DNA of 27,639 nt, taken from positions 1-27,639 of the forward strand of contig CAVDMS010000014.1 in assembly GCA_963610045.1 (NCBI GenBank). The letters are read 5' to 3'. Shown here in pieces: positions 16,701 through 23,194 of the stretch. Position numbers and translations under genes: made by a program. The number at the start of each line of letters is the position of its first letter. The stretch's first letter is position 1. The notes under the pieces are model-generated. The model was not told the origin of the DNA. It ran no database searches and was given only the letters and a program-made list of their open reading frames with translations. This DNA is from F23-B02 sp963610045 (GTDB taxonomy: Bacteria > Bacillota > Clostridia > Oscillospirales > Oscillospiraceae).

Positions 16701-17942
16701 GCTGTAAATCTCATATTTTTTGACCCAACGTTCGCCAAAAAGCAGATACTCCTCTCCTGCTCGCACCAGTACCTTGAGGGCGACGTCATGCACTGGTGGC
16801 ACTCTCTGCCCGACGGCGACAAGGGCGTCCGCACACGCTGCTCCGACGATCTTCTGTGGCTCGTCTGGGCGCTGTGCGAGTATGTCGAAAAGACGGGCGA
16901 CGCTTCGATCTGCGACAGCGTCTTAAGTTATGTAAACTCGTCTCCGCTCGACGCCGCCGAGTCAGACCGCTACGAGCATCCCTCCGAAAGTGCGGTCTCG
17001 GAGAGCGTTCTGCTGCACGCCGAGCGTGCCGTAAAGTGCGTTTTGAGCCGTGGCAGAGGTCTGCACGGACTCCTGCTTTTCGGCAGCGGCGACTGGAACG
17101 ACGGCATGAATTCTGTTGACGGCGAAAGCGTTTGGCTGAGTTGGTTTTTTGCCCACACCGTGCGTCGCTTCTCCGATCTGCTTATGATGTTATGTAAACT
17201 CGAACCCGACCGTTACCGTGCGCTCGCCTCGGAGCTTGGCTCCGCTGCGGAGGAGGCGTGGGACGGCGGCTGGTATCTCCGGGGCTACTGGCCGGACGGC
17301 AGCCCGCTCGGCGGCAAAAGCGCCGGCTGCTGCCGCATCGACTCCGTGTGTCAGAGTTGGGCGGCATTCTGCGCCGACGCCTCGAACAGCCGCACCGACC
17401 TTGCTCTCGACAACGCCGTGGAAGCGCTCTACGACCGCAAGGCACGCATCGTAAAGCTCTTCACTCCGCCCTTCCTCGACTGCGAAAAGGACCCCGGCTA
17501 TATCGCCTCCTACGGTCCCGGCTTCCGTGAAAACGGCGGTCAGTACACCCATGCGGCGATCTGGCTTGCGTCCGCCTGCCTTAAACGCGGGCGCATAGAC
17601 GACGGTGTGTCGATACTTCTCGATCTGCTGCCGGAGAATCACGAGCTCTCCGTCTACGAGGCGGAACCCTTCGTCATTGCCGCCGACGTCTATTCCTGTC
17701 CGGGGCACGAGGGCGAGGCGGGCTGGACATGGTACACCGGCTCTGCGGGTTGGTATCTGCGTGTGGTGCTTGAGGATCTCCTCGGTTTACAGCTTTGGGC
17801 AGGCAAGCTCTATGTGCGTCCGAGGCTGCCGGACGCCTTCCGTCCCGTGCGCATACGTTGGCACGGCAGAGAGATAGTCATAAATCAGGAAGAAATTCTG
17901 CTTGACGGCGAAAAATATGACGGAAAAGGTATACCATATTAA
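10773..17942 (+). CDS. Cyclic beta-1,2-glucan synthase-like protein (GT84-GH94)
   Basis: 2389 residues. Related enzymes (NdvB/ChvB/Cgs) polymerise UDP-glucose into beta-1,2-glucan at the inner membrane, and the phosphorylase-like GH94 part trims chain length. Visible order: N-terminal helical part; membrane segments near residues 270-305; glycosyltransferase core with SLDADT (about 473-478), NGGFCGKGIMDA and RRSHRWIRGDW (R-x-x-R-W type, about 620-630); more membrane segments (about 640-800); a glycoamylase-like domain with EDNFLPPDNYQE and ACYMAHHLGMS (about 835-1190); then GH94 sandwich and (alpha/alpha)6 barrel with GAVGFRDQLQD, GSGDWNDGMN (general acid Asp near 2107-2109), GPGFRENGGQYTHAA and GWTWYTGSAGW. 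AGGAGG-like site nine bases upstream. No partner transporter or modifying gene is adjacent. The last third carries seven copies of an unusual decamer. Product linkage is inferred from family only. Confidence 0.9.
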   Translation: MIPNEQYTETERLYELGAQTARLFRPSGEVSSKRIRSELDEAMKGVAAAHDTVRRRFGRAASVPAACEWLLDNRYVAVREEKCVKRAFSGKEKLRSCDDGAMLLLLCRRLVSAGAGKVTPERCAEFLRGFQSVTVLTGQELWLFPDALRHALLLRLSAVCTALLGSSEPDEFSNEIAAVFGSLNTVSGSDMRALCESVDLTEQTLSKDPAGVYRRMDEKSRSYYRERLHRLAKSSGVGEYELAQRLISEAKERNEHIGVLLFADKRPRSGALYITANVVVTLFLAVLCGFLSHSAAAAFLLLLPISELTKSLLDHIILLCVEPAFLPRLDLSEGVPDEGRSVCVISSLLTSPASAEALVRRLEEISLSNRSCGKNLSFGILADLREAGSAVTDADAAILSAAAERISALNEKYGGGFFLFTRPRRETPDGGFSGFERKRGAILALARLLCGEKTELRAAVGDPERLRDTHYIISLDADTVPAPDSLSELIGAMLHPLNAPVLDTELCRISSGFGIIHPRIGTELKSVYSNDFARIFAGVGGSEPYSALCGEVYMDLFSNGGFCGKGIMDARALLCCSEAHIPDGEVLSHDALEGAYLHGAYMSDVEFYDSFPPTPLSYFRRSHRWIRGDWQNAPWIFSRTAGLSDVDRFRLFDSLRRSLVAPMIFAAIFLGLCLGAPGVSLAAWAALLALACGLLISLTDAIGDRRRRTRYHSSLLYGVGLALLRTFIRLWLLPYEAFVSLSAILTSLWRMLISGKKLLQWETAAQSAGKKSSPLSCFASMWFSVAAGLALILISDGIFAKAAGLMWMLSPLCVYALSLPARSAARISDKDKKYLLGLSKEIWSYFKTFCTAEDNFLPPDNYQEQPPVGVAHRTSPTNIGLALCSALCASDLGIDGGRGIELIVNMLGTLERMPKYGGHFYNWYDTRTLRPLSPKYVSAVDCGNLFACLLAVKNGLCEHRFFDAAKRVEALMRPMDFSVFYDPVRRLMRIGIDAASDLPSPGHYDLMASEARLTSYIAVAKGDVPKKHWESLSRAMQSYRGYTGMASWTGTMFEYLMPELFLPLFENSLLYETAKYCVFVQKHRRSPNGLWGISESAFFSLDPALNYRYKAHGCKHLALKRGQERELVISPYSAFLALGVEPTAAVRDLRLMQRRGLKGRFGFIEALDFTPSRCRSESGERVACYMAHHLGMSLIAAANLISDDIVVRRTMQEPYMAAYTSLLKEKLPIEPQVLELQDREPEEPHAEKPRRYKLRGEETDFYSPHCCLLTNGAYNIMLTESGISSAACRSIQIYTTPSKPLGEGHGLEIMLRYKSKELSLLPEPNREYGAMLWELGESSCSYGIVTDALRCRCSAALSGTRNGEMRFVELQAKEDLGKIELELSFEPVLAMYQDYVNHPAYWRLGILAEEEGGCLMLRRLPRGAVGELWLCISCDRTVRFSADRHGGASALSSPYVRVRHSGVLRSGQRLSMRFCICLADTKESAFEGAQHMLATGPSEYGSMVSAYASALNLSERQVAKAMDDVFALHFRLRADAPFGTKEHLWQYGISGDLPIILCPMGKERHEVSELVRRFCLLLSCGMQAELVFISDEGGDYYRPVYSAVRDSLGANGLEALLGSPGGIRILPPAAEDDIRSCACIVVGEERQLRESGREYLLAPKCSRSLSAVPEYGYAEDGTFTFYVNHALPPRAWTHILTNGRFGYIAADNGCGNMWYENAREMRISPWLCDPQGRHPVETLEYLCDGKRISFFAAEDGIPCRISYGAGFARWEKAASDFGLRCTAFVPPELDARVIIAELCGRDYGSIAWTCELQLGSDYGDKNAVSTSYVNSVFRAESPRSPYPVRFIASASRGSERHRLDLGSLQCSTEDGSVHPLAPVFSAVYPAGSALVIVCGCCSEEELLALCKPDAAFKALEECRRHWSELLSVFRMESGNQPLDRYMNGWGLYQTYACRMLGRCSIYQSGGAVGFRDQLQDAVNLIFFDPTFAKKQILLSCSHQYLEGDVMHWWHSLPDGDKGVRTRCSDDLLWLVWALCEYVEKTGDASICDSVLSYVNSSPLDAAESDRYEHPSESAVSESVLLHAERAVKCVLSRGRGLHGLLLFGSGDWNDGMNSVDGESVWLSWFFAHTVRRFSDLLMMLCKLEPDRYRALASELGSAAEEAWDGGWYLRGYWPDGSPLGGKSAGCCRIDSVCQSWAAFCADASNSRTDLALDNAVEALYDRKARIVKLFTPPFLDCEKDPGYIASYGPGFRENGGQYTHAAIWLASACLKRGRIDDGVSILLDLLPENHELSVYEAEPFVIAADVYSCPGHEGEAGWTWYTGSAGWYLRVVLEDLLGLQLWAGKLYVRPRLPDAFRPVRIRWHGREIVINQEEILLDGEKYDGKGIPY
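14599..17199 (+). repeat. Seven dispersed copies of TTATGTWAAC inside the glucan synthase gene
   Basis: Copies at 14599-14608 and 14954-14963 (TTATGTTAAC) and at 15815-15824, 16253-16262, 16485-16494, 16928-16937 and 17190-17199 (TTATGTAAAC). All are on the plus strand and all are followed by C or T. They occur in all three codon phases: ..TT-ATG-TTA-AC (14599), T-TAT-GTW-AAC (four copies, giving YVN), TTA-TGT-AAA-C (two copies, giving LCK). Protein conservation therefore cannot explain them. Confidence 0.9.
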
Positions 17943-17951
17943 AAAGTGTTG

Positions 17952-17960
17952 TGGTATAAT
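17952..17960 (+). promoter_or_regulatory. Extended -10 promoter of ymfF
   Basis: TGGTATAAT is a consensus extended -10 element (TG-N-TATAAT) 32 bases before the ymfF ATG; the -35 position (TACCAT) is poor, which is normal for extended -10 promoters. It lies ten bases after the stop of the glucan synthase gene, and no terminator separates them, so read-through is also possible. Confidence 0.65.
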
Positions 17961-17991
17961 GTATTATTAAAATTTCAAGGAGGCTTTTGCC

Positions 17992-19299
17992 ATGGAGAGC
18001 GTCAGAAAAGAGATACTTCCCGGCGTATGGCTCACAGCTCTGAGATCCGACAAGTTTAAAACCGCCTGTCTGAGCGTCAGCCTGCTCACTCAGCACAACA
18101 GAGAAAATGCCGCTCTGAATGCGCTCATCCCATTTGTGCTGTCGCGCGGCACAAACAGACATCCCGATATGCAGGCGATCGCAAGTGGGCTTGACGGACT
18201 TTACGGCAGCTGCATCGAACCCGTCGTGCGGCGTATCGGCGAGATTCAGTGCATCGGCTTTTACGCAAGCTTCCCCGACGGGCGCTTCCTGCCCGAAGGC
18301 GCGGACGTGCTGCAAAGCGTTGCCGCTTTAATGGGCGAGCTTCTTTTGTCTCCGAACACGAAGGGCGGGCTTCTGCTCCCCGACTACGTTGAGAGCGAAA
18401 AGGAAAAGCTCCTTGAAATAATCCGCAGCAGAGTCAACGAAAAACGCAGCTACGCCATTATGCGGCTTTTGGAGGAGATGTGCTGCTATGAGGACTTTGC
18501 CGTTCCCCGTTTCGGACTCGAAGCGAGCGCCGAGGGGATATACTACCGCCGCCTCACAAAGCATTACCGTAACCTGCTCCTGACCTCCCCCGTTGAGCTG
18601 TTTTACTGCGGCAGCGCAGACTTTGACAGTCTTGAGACTGCGCTGACCGACGCTCTGTGTACCATGCCGAGGGGCGAGATCGACTACGACATCGGCACGG
18701 ATATACGCATGAACGCCGTCTCCGAGCAGGTGCGTGAGTTTACCGAGGAAATGTCGGTGTCTCAGGGCAAGCTCGTCATGGGATTTCGTCTCGGCGAGTG
18801 TATGGAGGAGCCGAACCTGCCCGCAATATATGTGTTCAACGCCGTTTTCGGCGGCGGCGTTACGAGCAAGCTCTTTATGAACGTGCGTGAGAAGCTGTCG
18901 CTGTGCTACTACGCTTCGTCGCTTGTGGATGCGCACAAGGGTCTGCTCATCGCCGACTCCGGCATCGACGCAGACAAGCTCGACGCCGTCAAAAGCGAGA
19001 TACTCGCCCAGCTTGACGCCGTGCGGGAAGGCAATGTGACGGAGGCGGAGCTTAACACCGCAAAGAGCTGCGTCGTCTCCGACCTGCGCTCTACCATGGA
19101 TTCGCAGGGTGCGCTTGAGGGCTTCTACCTTGCAAACGCCATCGACGGCATCGACTGCGACCCGAACGAGCTTGCGGAGCTTGCAAACGACGTAACGCTT
19201 GACGATGTCGTTTATATTGCCCGCAGCGCAGTGCTCGACGCAGTATATTTCCTTTGTCCCGACGGCGAGGAGGATTCTAATGAACATCAAGAAATTTGA
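17992..19299 (+). CDS. ymfF: M16-family peptidase-like protein YmfF (catalytically inactive partner)
   Basis: 435 residues, with AAGGAGG eight bases before the ATG. It has the two-lobed insulinase/M16 fold (VLSRGTNRHPDMQAIASGLDGLYGS in the N-lobe; AVFGGGVTSKLFMNVREKLSLCYYASS in the C-lobe) but lacks the zinc-binding HxxEH, as expected for the YmfF subunit. In Bacillus YmfF and YmfH act together and are linked to modification of elongation factor P; current annotation often names them EF-P 5-aminopentanol modification-associated proteins. It overlaps ymfH by 20 bases, implying coupled translation of a heterodimer. EF-P itself is not in the window. Confidence 0.92.
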   Translation: MESVRKEILPGVWLTALRSDKFKTACLSVSLLTQHNRENAALNALIPFVLSRGTNRHPDMQAIASGLDGLYGSCIEPVVRRIGEIQCIGFYASFPDGRFLPEGADVLQSVAALMGELLLSPNTKGGLLLPDYVESEKEKLLEIIRSRVNEKRSYAIMRLLEEMCCYEDFAVPRFGLEASAEGIYYRRLTKHYRNLLLTSPVELFYCGSADFDSLETALTDALCTMPRGEIDYDIGTDIRMNAVSEQVREFTEEMSVSQGKLVMGFRLGECMEEPNLPAIYVFNAVFGGGVTSKLFMNVREKLSLCYYASSLVDAHKGLLIADSGIDADKLDAVKSEILAQLDAVREGNVTEAELNTAKSCVVSDLRSTMDSQGALEGFYLANAIDGIDCDPNELAELANDVTLDDVVYIARSAVLDAVYFLCPDGEEDSNEHQEI

Positions 19300-20566
19300 C
19301 AACATCGGCGAAACGCTTTATACCGACACCCTCGACAACGGGCTTCGGGTGCTGTATGTGCGAAAGCCCGACTTTCGCATGAGCTATGCCGTCATTGCCG
19401 TGAAATACGGCGGCGCATACCGGCGCTTCCTTATAGGCGACAAATGGCATGACACTCCGGCGGGCGTGGCGCACTTTCTGGAGCATAAGCTTTTCGATAT
19501 GCCCGACGGCAGCGATGCGCTCACGGCGCTTTCCGAAAACGGAGCGTCGCCCAACGCCTTTACCTCGTGCGGCATGACCGCATACCACTTCGACTGTACC
19601 GAAAGCTTTGAGGCAAACCTCAAGACGCTTGCAAGCTTCGTCACGACGCCGTACTTCACCCCCGACTCGGTGGCAAAGGAGCAGGGCATAATCGCCCAGG
19701 AGATCGGAATGTGCGACGATCGTCCGTCCTTCGTCGTGTACAATCGGCTCATCCGTATGCTGTACGCAAAGCACCCGGTAAGAGATCAGGTCGCGGGGAC
19801 GGTTTCGAGCATTGCCGAGATCACCGACAAGACGCTTTACGACTGCTACAACGCATTTTACCGGCCCTCCAACATGGTGCTTTGCGCTGCCGGAAGCATT
19901 GAGCCGGAACGCTTTTTCTTCCTTGCGCATGAGCTTTTAAATTCGCTGCCCAACGCCGAGATACCGCAGGCGGACTTCGGCGAAACGGGCGTCTCGGCGC
20001 CGCTTGAGACCTACCACGAGGAGCGCATGGAGCTTTCCGCACCGCAGTTTCTCATCGGCTGTGCCTTGGACTTCCCTCTCTCCGGCAAGGCGCTTCAGCG
20101 CCGGAAGATCGCCGGTATGCTTGCTCTGAGAACCCTGTTCGGCACCTCCGGCGACCTCTACAACAGACTGTACGGCGAGGGACTTTTAAACCGTGACTAC
20201 GATTACGAGATCGACTGCACGGCGGGCACCGCCACCTTCATGCTTGGCGGCGAAAGCTCCGACCCGAAGCGTGTGCTAAAGGAGCTTTGCGATGCACTGG
20301 ATACAGTGAAGACCCAAGGCCTGTCGCCGGACGCATTTGAGCGTGCGAAAAAAGCATCGTTCGGTGCGAGACTCCGAGGGCTTGAGGACTTTGACAATCT
20401 GTGCATAGCGCTCACGGAAAGCGCTTTTTCCGACTACTGCTCGCTCGATTCTTTCTCCCTGCTTTCCGAGATAACGGTCAGGGAGTGCGAGGAATTTCTT
20501 ATACAAAACATTGACCCGGACAGGCTCGCACTGAGCGTCCTGCTTCCAAACGAGGTGACAAAATGA
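19280..20566 (+). CDS. ymfH: M16-family zinc peptidase YmfH
   Basis: 428 residues from the ATG at 19280, which is preceded by GAGGAGG inside the end of ymfF; an in-frame extension further upstream lies wholly within ymfF and is rejected. The catalytic site is intact: GVAHFLEHKLFD supplies HxxEH, with a downstream zinc-ligand Glu probably in QGIIAQEIGMCDD. It is the active half of the YmfF/YmfH pair. Its TGA overlaps the lgt ATG (ATGA), so ymfF-ymfH-lgt form one translationally coupled operon. Confidence 0.94.
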   Translation: MNIKKFDNIGETLYTDTLDNGLRVLYVRKPDFRMSYAVIAVKYGGAYRRFLIGDKWHDTPAGVAHFLEHKLFDMPDGSDALTALSENGASPNAFTSCGMTAYHFDCTESFEANLKTLASFVTTPYFTPDSVAKEQGIIAQEIGMCDDRPSFVVYNRLIRMLYAKHPVRDQVAGTVSSIAEITDKTLYDCYNAFYRPSNMVLCAAGSIEPERFFFLAHELLNSLPNAEIPQADFGETGVSAPLETYHEERMELSAPQFLIGCALDFPLSGKALQRRKIAGMLALRTLFGTSGDLYNRLYGEGLLNRDYDYEIDCTAGTATFMLGGESSDPKRVLKELCDALDTVKTQGLSPDAFERAKKASFGARLRGLEDFDNLCIALTESAFSDYCSLDSFSLLSEITVRECEEFLIQNIDPDRLALSVLLPNEVTK

Positions 20567-21435
20567 GCACACTGTATTATTCCTACCTGAAGGATGCCGA
20601 GATCAGCTTCCCCATGTTCGGAGATCTCACTCTGAATCCGCCCGCAACCTTCCATCTTTTCGGGATCGAGATTTACTACTACGGAGTCATCATCGCCTTC
20701 GGCATGGTGCTCGCCATGATCTACTGCTCGCGCAGGGCGAAGTCCTTCGGACTTACCTCCGACAATCTGTTTGACCTGCTCATATGGCTCATCCCGCTGA
20801 GCATCGTCGGCGCAAGACTGTATTACGTTGCATTTAAATGGAGCTACTACTCCGCAAAACCCGAAGAGATCGTCCAGATATGGAACGGCGGTCTTGCGAT
20901 CTACGGCGGCATAATCATGGGACTTATCGTCGGCATCGTTTGGTGCCGAGTGAAGAAAATATCGTTTTTTGCGACCGCAGACCTGCTCTCCTTCGGTCTG
21001 CTCATAGGTCAGGCGGTCGGACGTTGGGGCAACTTTATGAACAGAGAGGCCTACGGCGCCGCAACCGATATTTTCTGCCGCATGGGGCTTACATATCCGG
21101 GCACTCCCGAACCCTTTTACGTTCACCCCACCTTCCTGTATGAAAGCCTGTGGAACCTCATCGGCTTCATCATTCTGCACATATGGTCAAGGAAGGGCAA
21201 GCGCAAGTATGACGGTCAGGCGTTCCTCATGTACGTCTGTTGGTACGGCGTCGGCCGTGCATGGATAGAGGGCCTGCGTCAGGACAGTCTGTACATCTCC
21301 GGCACCGACATCAGAGTGTCGCAGCTTCTCGCACTGTGCAGTGCGATAGTCGCCGCCGGCATAATGATATATATGGCACACAAGCACCCCGACCCCGAAA
21401 AAATGTTCGTCAATCGCAAAGAAAGCGAAATCTGA
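20563..21435 (+). CDS. lgt: Prolipoprotein diacylglyceryl transferase
   Basis: 290 residues, seven or so membrane helices. Transfers diacylglycerol from phosphatidylglycerol to the lipobox cysteine of prolipoproteins at the membrane. The family signature is seen as GRWGNFMNREAYG (about residues 155-167), with YYGVIIAFGM near the N-terminus, NGGLAIYGGIIMG in the middle and HPTFLYESLWNL further on. The start overlaps the ymfH stop by four bases. A candidate substrate, the GH25 lipoprotein, is encoded 2 kb downstream on the other strand. Confidence 0.97.
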   Translation: MSTLYYSYLKDAEISFPMFGDLTLNPPATFHLFGIEIYYYGVIIAFGMVLAMIYCSRRAKSFGLTSDNLFDLLIWLIPLSIVGARLYYVAFKWSYYSAKPEEIVQIWNGGLAIYGGIIMGLIVGIVWCRVKKISFFATADLLSFGLLIGQAVGRWGNFMNREAYGAATDIFCRMGLTYPGTPEPFYVHPTFLYESLWNLIGFIILHIWSRKGKRKYDGQAFLMYVCWYGVGRAWIEGLRQDSLYISGTDIRVSQLLALCSAIVAAGIMIYMAHKHPDPEKMFVNRKESEI

Positions 21436-21449
21436 AAGGAGTTTTTATA

Positions 21450-21917
21450 ATGGCAAACTACAGAAGCATGATAAAGGGAACCGCAAGCGCTCTCGGCAAC
21501 AAGGCAAAGGAAAAGATAAAGAGCGCAGCTAAGTCCGACAAGGTGCGCAGCGTATATGACCGCAGCAGCACCACCGCAAGATGCTATGCAAACGTTGCGA
21601 AGCTCAACGTCAAGATAAACGGCGAGCTTGAGGAGCAGAAGAAGGTGTTTATCGAGATCGGACGTCTTTACTTCGATCAGCACCGCAACGATCCCGAGGA
21701 TTACTTCGTCCCCCTCTTTGAGGAGCTTGTCGCAATGGATCAGAAGATCGAGACGCTCCGCGCCGAGCTTTACGAGGCAAAGGCAAGCATCGCCGCCGCA
21801 AAGGAGAGAAACCTTGAGGTCGAGATTATCGACTTCGATGAGGATGAGGCTCCTGCCGAGGATGCTCCTGCTGAGGAAGCACCCGCTGAGGATCCCGCTC
21901 CCGAAGAAAAAGAGTAA
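21450..21917 (+). CDS. Small coiled-coil protein with acidic Ala/Pro/Glu tail, function unknown
   Basis: 155 residues from the ATG at 21450, with GAAAGGAG nine bases upstream; longer in-frame reading lies inside lgt and is rejected. The N-terminus is basic and Ala/Lys-rich (GNKAKEKIKSAAKSDKVRS), the middle (about residues 48-118) is a predicted coiled coil (KLNVKINGELEEQKKVFIEI, MDQKIETLRAELYEAKASI), and the tail is repetitive and acidic (APAEDAPAEEAPAEDPAPEE). No signal peptide or membrane helix. It is the last gene of the ymfF-ymfH-lgt unit, 14 bases after lgt. Similar small proteins are common in Clostridia without known function. Confidence 0.88.
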   Translation: MANYRSMIKGTASALGNKAKEKIKSAAKSDKVRSVYDRSSTTARCYANVAKLNVKINGELEEQKKVFIEIGRLYFDQHRNDPEDYFVPLFEELVAMDQKIETLRAELYEAKASIAAAKERNLEVEIIDFDEDEAPAEDAPAEEAPAEDPAPEEKE

Positions 21918-21925
21918 TACATATG

Positions 21926-21961
21926 AAAAAATCAGCTCGGTTTTAACCGAGCTGATTTTTT
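21926..21961. terminator. Bidirectional Rho-independent terminator
   Basis: 17-base perfect arms (21926-21942 and 21945-21961), core TCAGCTCGGTT / AACCGAGCTGA, flanked by A6 and T6. It serves both the plus-strand operon and the convergent glyA. Confidence 0.93.
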
Positions 21962-21968
21962 AGTCTTA

Positions 21969-23177
21969 TCAGTCTAAGGTCTTATAATACTCCGTTATAA
22001 GCTCGTCGATGCGGTCGGCAAGCTTCACAAAGTCCTCCGCGGTTTTGCCCTTCGTCGTCTCGGCAGCGGTGCCGATGCGGACGCCGCTCGTCTGAGTCGG
22101 GCTGCGCTTCTCGTTCGGAACGCAGTTTTTGTTGAGCGTTATGGCGTGTTCGTCGAGCATATCCTGGACCGCCTTGCCGGAAAGCTTCGGATGCGTATTC
22201 GAAAAGTCAACGAGGAACAGGTGATTGTCGGTGCCGCCGGTGACTATCTCATAGCCCTTCGCCGTAAACTCATCCGCCATCGCCTTGCAGTTGCGCACCA
22301 CGTCTGCGATGTATTCCTTGTACTCCGGTGTGCAGGCCTCCTCCGCAGCGACCGCCTTGGCGGCGATAACGTGCATGAGCGGGCCGCCCTGCGAGCCGGG
22401 GAACACCGCACCGTCGACCTGCTTTGCAAGCTCCGGCTTGCAGAATATCATACCGCCTCTCGGACCTCTGAGGGTTTTATGCGTCGTGGTCGTGATGATG
22501 TCCGCAATGCCGAAGGGGCTTTGATGAAGCTCGGCTGCGACAAGCCCCGCAATATGCGCCATATCTACCATGAAGTAGGGCTTATACGTCTCGTCGGAGT
22601 TCTCCTTTATGATGCGTCCGATGCGGTCGAAATCTATCTCCCTCGAATATGCGCTTGCGCCCGCAAGCACAAGCCGGGGCTTATGCTCCTTTATCTTTCT
22701 GTCGATGTCGTCATAGTCGATAAAGCCTCTGTCGTCAACGTCGTAAAACACCGTTTTGTACAGCTTGCCGGAGAAGTTGACCGAGGAGCCGTGCGTCAGG
22801 TGACCGCCGTTGTTCAGGTCCATTGCAAGTATGGTATCGCCGGGGGAAAGCACCGACATGAACGCCGCAAAGTTCGCCTGCGAGCCGGCGTGCGGCTGCA
22901 CGTTCACATGGTAATCGGTCTTAAATACCTCTTTCCACTTTCTGCGGCAGTACTCCTCCACCTCGTCGGCATAGATGCAGCCGCCGTAGTAGCGACCCTT
23001 TCTGCCGAGTCCGTCATAGCGCACCGCAGGGTAGCCCTCACAGTATTTGTTCGTAAAGCAGGAACCCATCGCCTTGAGCACATTCTCGCTGACGAAGTTC
23101 TCGCTCGCTATAAGCTCGACGTTCTCGCTCTGTCTTTTCCGTTCCTTTTCAATGATCTTAAAAACTTCCGATTCCAT
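21969..23177 (-). CDS. glyA: Serine hydroxymethyltransferase
   Basis: 402 residues. PLP enzyme that interconverts serine and glycine while charging tetrahydrofolate with a one-carbon unit. Seen: ELIASENFVSENVLKAMGS at the N-terminus, NKYCEGYPAVRYDG, VNVQPHAGSQANFA, and the PLP-lysine motif TTTTHKTLRGPRGG. The start at 23177 is preceded by GGAGGAAAGTGC; an in-frame extension further upstream lies inside the lysozyme gene and is rejected. It is 17 bases downstream of the GH25 lysozyme gene and shares its transcript; the shared terminator follows eight bases after the stop. Confidence 0.97.
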   Translation of the reverse strand: MESEVFKIIEKERKRQSENVELIASENFVSENVLKAMGSCFTNKYCEGYPAVRYDGLGRKGRYYGGCIYADEVEEYCRRKWKEVFKTDYHVNVQPHAGSQANFAAFMSVLSPGDTILAMDLNNGGHLTHGSSVNFSGKLYKTVFYDVDDRGFIDYDDIDRKIKEHKPRLVLAGASAYSREIDFDRIGRIIKENSDETYKPYFMVDMAHIAGLVAAELHQSPFGIADIITTTTHKTLRGPRGGMIFCKPELAKQVDGAVFPGSQGGPLMHVIAAKAVAAEEACTPEYKEYIADVVRNCKAMADEFTAKGYEIVTGGTDNHLFLVDFSNTHPKLSGKAVQDMLDEHAITLNKNCVPNEKRSPTQTSGVRIGTAAETTKGKTAEDFVKLADRIDELITEYYKTLD

Positions 23178-23194
23178 GCACTTTCCTCCGCCGC

